Below are positions 60,825 to 64,000 of a stretch of DNA of 64,000 nt, in pieces. A program made the position numbers and the translations under genes. The stretch lies in the NCBI GenBank assembly GCA_045107005.1, contig JBGCFP010000186.1, positions 1 to 64,000 of the forward strand. Reading direction: 5' to 3'. Each line of letters starts with the position of its first letter. The stretch's first letter is position 1. The notes under the pieces are model-generated. The model was not told the origin of the DNA and ran no database searches. It saw only the letters and a program-made list of their open reading frames with translations. This stretch comes from JBCCMA01 sp045107005 (lineage in GTDB: Bacteria > Pseudomonadota > Gammaproteobacteria > Steroidobacterales > JBCCMA01).

Positions 60825-63149
60825 CTAACGGGCCAGCGCGACAGTCAGCTGCCGAGCATGACTCCGCCCAAGATCGTCGACCACCGAAATCCGGTGCGCA
60901 CCAACCGGCGGCTGCCAAAGCAGCGCTTCGTCACGCGCCACTTTGCCCACAAACCGATCGTTAGCAAACCAGAAGAGCCACTGCGCATCACTATCCGTGG
61001 TCGCCTGCAGCGCCAGCCGATCATCGCTGCGCGTCGCGCTGCGTCGCTGGTAGGTGAGATGAGCCACCGGCGACGTAATCGTTGGTGGCAAGCCTGCGGT
61101 AGCTTGGACGTTCAGTGCACAGCCCGGCACGTAACGGGGCGGTTGGCGCGGCGCCACACCCGCTTGTTCAAACAGCCTTTGCAGATCCGACGGCCAGAAC
61201 TCGTAGACCTCATCGTGTGTCGTCGCCGCATCGCGAACACAGGCGCGCAGACCGCTGGCGTTATCGATCGGCACCGCTCGATGGACACGCGACACCGTGA
61301 TCGGCGACACACCTGGGATAAACCAGCCCTGCCGCGTCTGTGGGCAATACCGACCCGGCAAGTCACCTGTCGACGCGCACATATCGACGCGACGCACGTT
61401 TAGTGCAGGCCCCGGGTCCGCGCTGCGCCATGACGCGTCAATGGACGGTTCCAGCGCATCGATCAGTTCGAAGAATAGCGGCGCCGCCGCACTGCGCCCG
61501 ACCAGGGCCGGGTTACTGCTGCCGTCGAAATTGCCAACCCAGACAGCCAGCACGTAGGGACCAATCACGCCCACACTCCAGGCGTCGCGAAACCCATAGG
61601 ACGTCCCCGTCTTCCACGCCACCGGCAATGACCGCCCGGCACGCTCGAGTGCCAGCTCATCGGGTCGCGGATTCCGGCGCAGCATCGACAGCGTTAGAAA
61701 CCCGGCTTCCGGACTGAGCAATGCCTGGCCAACAGAGCGCTTGGCATCATCGCGCACGCTCACCACTGGCCGATCGCGACCGCCGTTGGCCAGCATGGCG
61801 TACAGCCTGACCAGTTCGTAACTGGTCAGCTCGGCGCCACCGAGGATCATCGACAACCCGTAGTGATCCGCGTCGCGCAATCCCGCCACGCCAGCCCCGT
61901 CCAGAAAATCCCGGAATCCAACGTGGCCACTTTTGGCAAGCAGATCGATCGCCGGCACGTTGCGGCTGTAGATCAATGCCTCCGTCGCCGTCACCGGCCC
62001 GAGGAAGCCGCGGTCGAAGTTCTCCGGCGCAAAAGCCGCAAACCGTGCCGGCGCATCTTTAAGCAGACTCGACGGATGGATCAATCCCTGGTCCATGGCC
62101 CGCGCGTAGAGAAACGGTTTGAGCGTTGAACCCGGGGATCTCTTGGCACGCGTCCCGTCGACCTGCCCGTGCAGCGCCGCGTCGAAAAAATCGGCCGATC
62201 CAACGCTCGCCATCACTTCCATGCTCCGATGGTCAAGCAACAGTACGCTTGCGTTGTGCAAACCGCGCGACGCGTGGCGCTGCGTGTAGCGCTTGACCTG
62301 TTGCGACACGCGCCGCTGCAGAGGCAAATCCAGGGTCGACACCACCGTCGCGCCAGCTTTAGCGTTACGCAACTGCTCCAGCGCAAACTGTGGCGCTGCG
62401 AACGGCAGATCGCGCGTGGCGCGCACCGCCACCGGCAACGCCATGCGCGCCGCCGCGGACGAACTCGATGGATTACGATCAATCCAACGCTTGATCAAGC
62501 GACCCCGCGCTCGGCTCATTCGCGCGTAACCCGCATCGTTCGACGGGTCCCGGCGCACCGGATTTTGTGGGATGACGGCCAGCGCCAAAGCCTCCGGCAA
62601 GGTCAGATCGGCCGCCGACTTGCCGAAATAAATACGCGCGGCCGTGCCGATGCCCTCCACGTTGCCACCGTAAGGTGCCAGCGAAAAATAGGCGTCCAGA
62701 ATCTGTGCTTTGCTGTAGTGGCGCTCAAGCTGTAGTGCACGCGCGATCTGAACAAGCTTGCCGCGGATCGTCGTCGTCTGCAGATCAAAGCGCAGCCTGG
62801 CCAGTTGCATCGTTACGGTCGACGCACCCACCGGTCGCGCACCGGTCACATACGTCGACCACGCTGCGCGCGCCAACGCCACCGGATTGACCCCCGGATG
62901 CGCGTAAAAATACCGGTCTTCGTAAAGCAGTGTCGCGTCAATGGCGGCGGGCGCGATCGGTTCCGTGGCAGGCGCCAGACGATAGCGTTCGTCCGGGGCC
63001 AACGACAGACGCAGTAACGCGCCGTGTCGATCAGTGACCAGACTCGAAAACCCAACGTGGTCGTAGAGCCCTGGTTTTGGCACACACAGCCACGCGACCA
63101 GCATCGTGACCAGGGCGAACCAAAATGCACGGCGGCGCGACTTGATCAC
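60825..63149 (-). CDS. pbpC: penicillin-binding protein 1C
   Basis: 774 residues from a GTG at 63149. N-terminal membrane helix (AFWFALVTMLVAWLCV). Glycosyltransferase 51 part: LLYEDRYFYAHPGVNPVALARA and GASTVTMQLARL. Transpeptidase part: SPGSTLKPFLYA with Ser of SxxK, YSRNVPAID (SxN), and AWKTGTSYGFRDAW (KTG). The C-terminal 90 residues match the PBP1C tail. It polymerises and crosslinks peptidoglycan. Its GTG overlaps the TGA of the alpha-2-macroglobulin gene (GTGA), the well known pairing with YfhM-type proteins. Confidence 0.95.
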   Translation of the reverse strand: MIKSRRRAFWFALVTMLVAWLCVPKPGLYDHVGFSSLVTDRHGALLRLSLAPDERYRLAPATEPIAPAAIDATLLYEDRYFYAHPGVNPVALARAAWSTYVTGARPVGASTVTMQLARLRFDLQTTTIRGKLVQIARALQLERHYSKAQILDAYFSLAPYGGNVEGIGTAARIYFGKSAADLTLPEALALAVIPQNPVRRDPSNDAGYARMSRARGRLIKRWIDRNPSSSSAAARMALPVAVRATRDLPFAAPQFALEQLRNAKAGATVVSTLDLPLQRRVSQQVKRYTQRHASRGLHNASVLLLDHRSMEVMASVGSADFFDAALHGQVDGTRAKRSPGSTLKPFLYARAMDQGLIHPSSLLKDAPARFAAFAPENFDRGFLGPVTATEALIYSRNVPAIDLLAKSGHVGFRDFLDGAGVAGLRDADHYGLSMILGGAELTSYELVRLYAMLANGGRDRPVVSVRDDAKRSVGQALLSPEAGFLTLSMLRRNPRPDELALERAGRSLPVAWKTGTSYGFRDAWSVGVIGPYVLAVWVGNFDGSSNPALVGRSAAAPLFFELIDALEPSIDASWRSADPGPALNVRRVDMCASTGDLPGRYCPQTRQGWFIPGVSPITVSRVHRAVPIDNASGLRACVRDAATTHDEVYEFWPSDLQRLFEQAGVAPRQPPRYVPGCALNVQATAGLPPTITSPVAHLTYQRRSATRSDDRLALQATTDSDAQWLFWFANDRFVGKVARDEALLWQPPVGAHRISVVDDLGRSHARQLTVALAR

Positions 63150-64000
63150 GGCGTCGGTGTCACACTGAAGCGTCCGGCCGCGGTGCGCGCGTGCACGCCG
63201 CGATCGTACATCGAGCGCCCGAACGCGGCGGGCAACGTGAAGTCGCCACTGCTCGTCACTTTCACCCGATACTGCATTTCGGTCAGACGCTCACCGATAT
63301 CGCCGTAAAAGACGACTCGATCTTCGCGCACGTCCACATAGTCCGCGGTCCAGCCCCCGAACTGCCGCTGGACGCTCTCGGTCAACACTTCGAAACCGCC
63401 CGGCAGCAGATCCACGATCGCGACGTTACTGCGGTCCGGTCCGTTTGAGCGCGCGCGCAGGCGCACGGTCAACTCATCGCCAATATTCGCCGCCGTCACT
63501 ACCTCGCCCGCCGCGTTGAGATACACCCGGTCAAGCTCCAATCCCTGCGTCAGCGGATCGACTGATGCAGACCGGTCGTAGCCAGTCTGAGTCAGCGCGT
63601 AAAACACTGGACTCGACGTGGCGCCGGACAATGTCACAGTCTTGATCGCAAGATCGATCCGGGCACGCGCAAACCGCGCATCGCTGACGAGCGTCACGTT
63701 ATCGGCGGTGACGTCGAGGAGCGGCGCTGCCGCATCTCGAAACACCGCCTTGGAGTATTCACCCAGGGCCAAGATCGTGTACGCCGACGACAGAGTGTTG
63801 AAACGGTTGGCCATGACCGGGTCGATCAACGCTCGCAGAGTCGCCGCATCCAGACGCGCCATTCGCTCTGGGAAATGACGCGACAGCAAATAGACGTACT
63901 GCGCGTCGCGGCCAAGCCGGGTGTCGAAATCACCGGTCATTTCGCTGCCGCCGCCGAAGGCATAGTCGTCGACAAGAGAGGCCGCGAGCCGATCCTGCTT
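63146..64000 (-). CDS. alpha-2-macroglobulin family protein, C-terminal part (partial)
   Basis: The frame is open to the right edge of the window, so only the last 284 residues are seen. MTGDFDTRLGRDAQYVYLLSRHFPERM and FNTLSSAYTILALGEYSKAVF belong to the helical thioester-type domain, and VRLRARSNGPDRSNVAIVDLLPGGFEV with RVVFYGDIGERLTEMQYRVKVTSSGDF to the receptor-binding-like domain. The thioester Cys-Gln region would lie outside the window. Such proteins trap proteases that threaten peptidoglycan synthesis; the overlap with pbpC supports this. Confidence 0.9.
   Translation of the reverse strand, partial: KQDRLAASLVDDYAFGGGSEMTGDFDTRLGRDAQYVYLLSRHFPERMARLDAATLRALIDPVMANRFNTLSSAYTILALGEYSKAVFRDAAAPLLDVTADNVTLVSDARFARARIDLAIKTVTLSGATSSPVFYALTQTGYDRSASVDPLTQGLELDRVYLNAAGEVVTAANIGDELTVRLRARSNGPDRSNVAIVDLLPGGFEVLTESVQRQFGGWTADYVDVREDRVVFYGDIGERLTEMQYRVKVTSSGDFTLPAAFGRSMYDRGVHARTAAGRFSVTPTP

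Noticed and set aside
60662..61403. Plus-strand frames over the repeat and the end of pbpC
   Set aside because: They are low-complexity Arg-rich readings through the repeat and antisense to pbpC.

Overview
The window is a GC-rich, densely coded stretch of a Gram-negative chromosome. An RND efflux operon with an outer-membrane factor, a long Oar-like TonB-dependent receptor, several lipoprotein signals, PBP1C with an alpha-2-macroglobulin, and two proteins ending in VPLPA/PEP-CTERM-type sorting signals all point to a diderm with an exosortase system. The mix of DUF6502, DUF4785, DUF885, CRTAC1-like repeats, dockerin/thrombospondin-3 tails, and ECF sigma factors beside Ser/Thr kinases with TPRs fits a marine or environmental gammaproteobacterium (Xanthomonadales, Wenzhouxiangella or Woeseia-like). 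That placement is inference: there is no rRNA, tRNA or marker set here to prove it.

0-14 kb: an HD-domain phosphodiesterase-like protein, several exported proteins of unknown role, a lipase-like/DUF4785 pair, acyl-CoA thioesterase II, an MFS-acyltransferase fusion, a DUF885 peptidase-like protein, a DsbD-type reductase with a redoxin, and a peptidoglycan-binding/CHAP-like protein. 14-22 kb: an ECF sigma / anti-sigma / DUF4097 operon joined by two ATGA overlaps, a lipase-like protein, an Old Yellow Enzyme, and a cluster of secreted proteins including a retropepsin-like protein that appears to lack both catalytic Asp residues.

22-28 kb: a four-gene overlapping operon encoding a TPR lipoprotein, a CRTAC1/ASPIC-UnbV-like lipoprotein, a Ser/Thr kinase with a zinc-ribbon tail, and a PP2C phosphatase. 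This is the best candidate for a little-described system in the window. 28-37 kb: a VPLPA-CTERM protein, the TonB-dependent receptor, a DUF6502/SdrD-like pair, an AraC regulator diverging from a YHS-domain protein, and two tandem tiny XapX membrane proteins coupled to an alpha/beta hydrolase. A complex nested palindromic repeat follows at 36.7-36.95 kb, and a second copy of its core lies at 60.7 kb.

37-50 kb: an RND tripartite efflux operon, a GNAT acetyltransferase, a DUF427 protein, a PadR/HAAS-like pair with a clear promoter-operator, and an ECF sigma factor followed by a large membrane Ser/Thr kinase with a TPR-rich tail, then a dockerin-tailed secreted protein. 50-64 kb: an octaheme cytochrome c, an exported methyltransferase-like protein, a multi-PAS histidine kinase, a D-2-hydroxyglutarate dehydrogenase-like/SerA operon, a sterol desaturase family protein diverging from a BTAD regulator-alpha/beta hydrolase fusion, a truncated serine hydrolase beside the dispersed repeat, and PBP1C with the C-terminal end of an alpha-2-macroglobulin that runs off the window. 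No tRNA, rRNA, CRISPR array, insertion sequence or phage gene was recognised.
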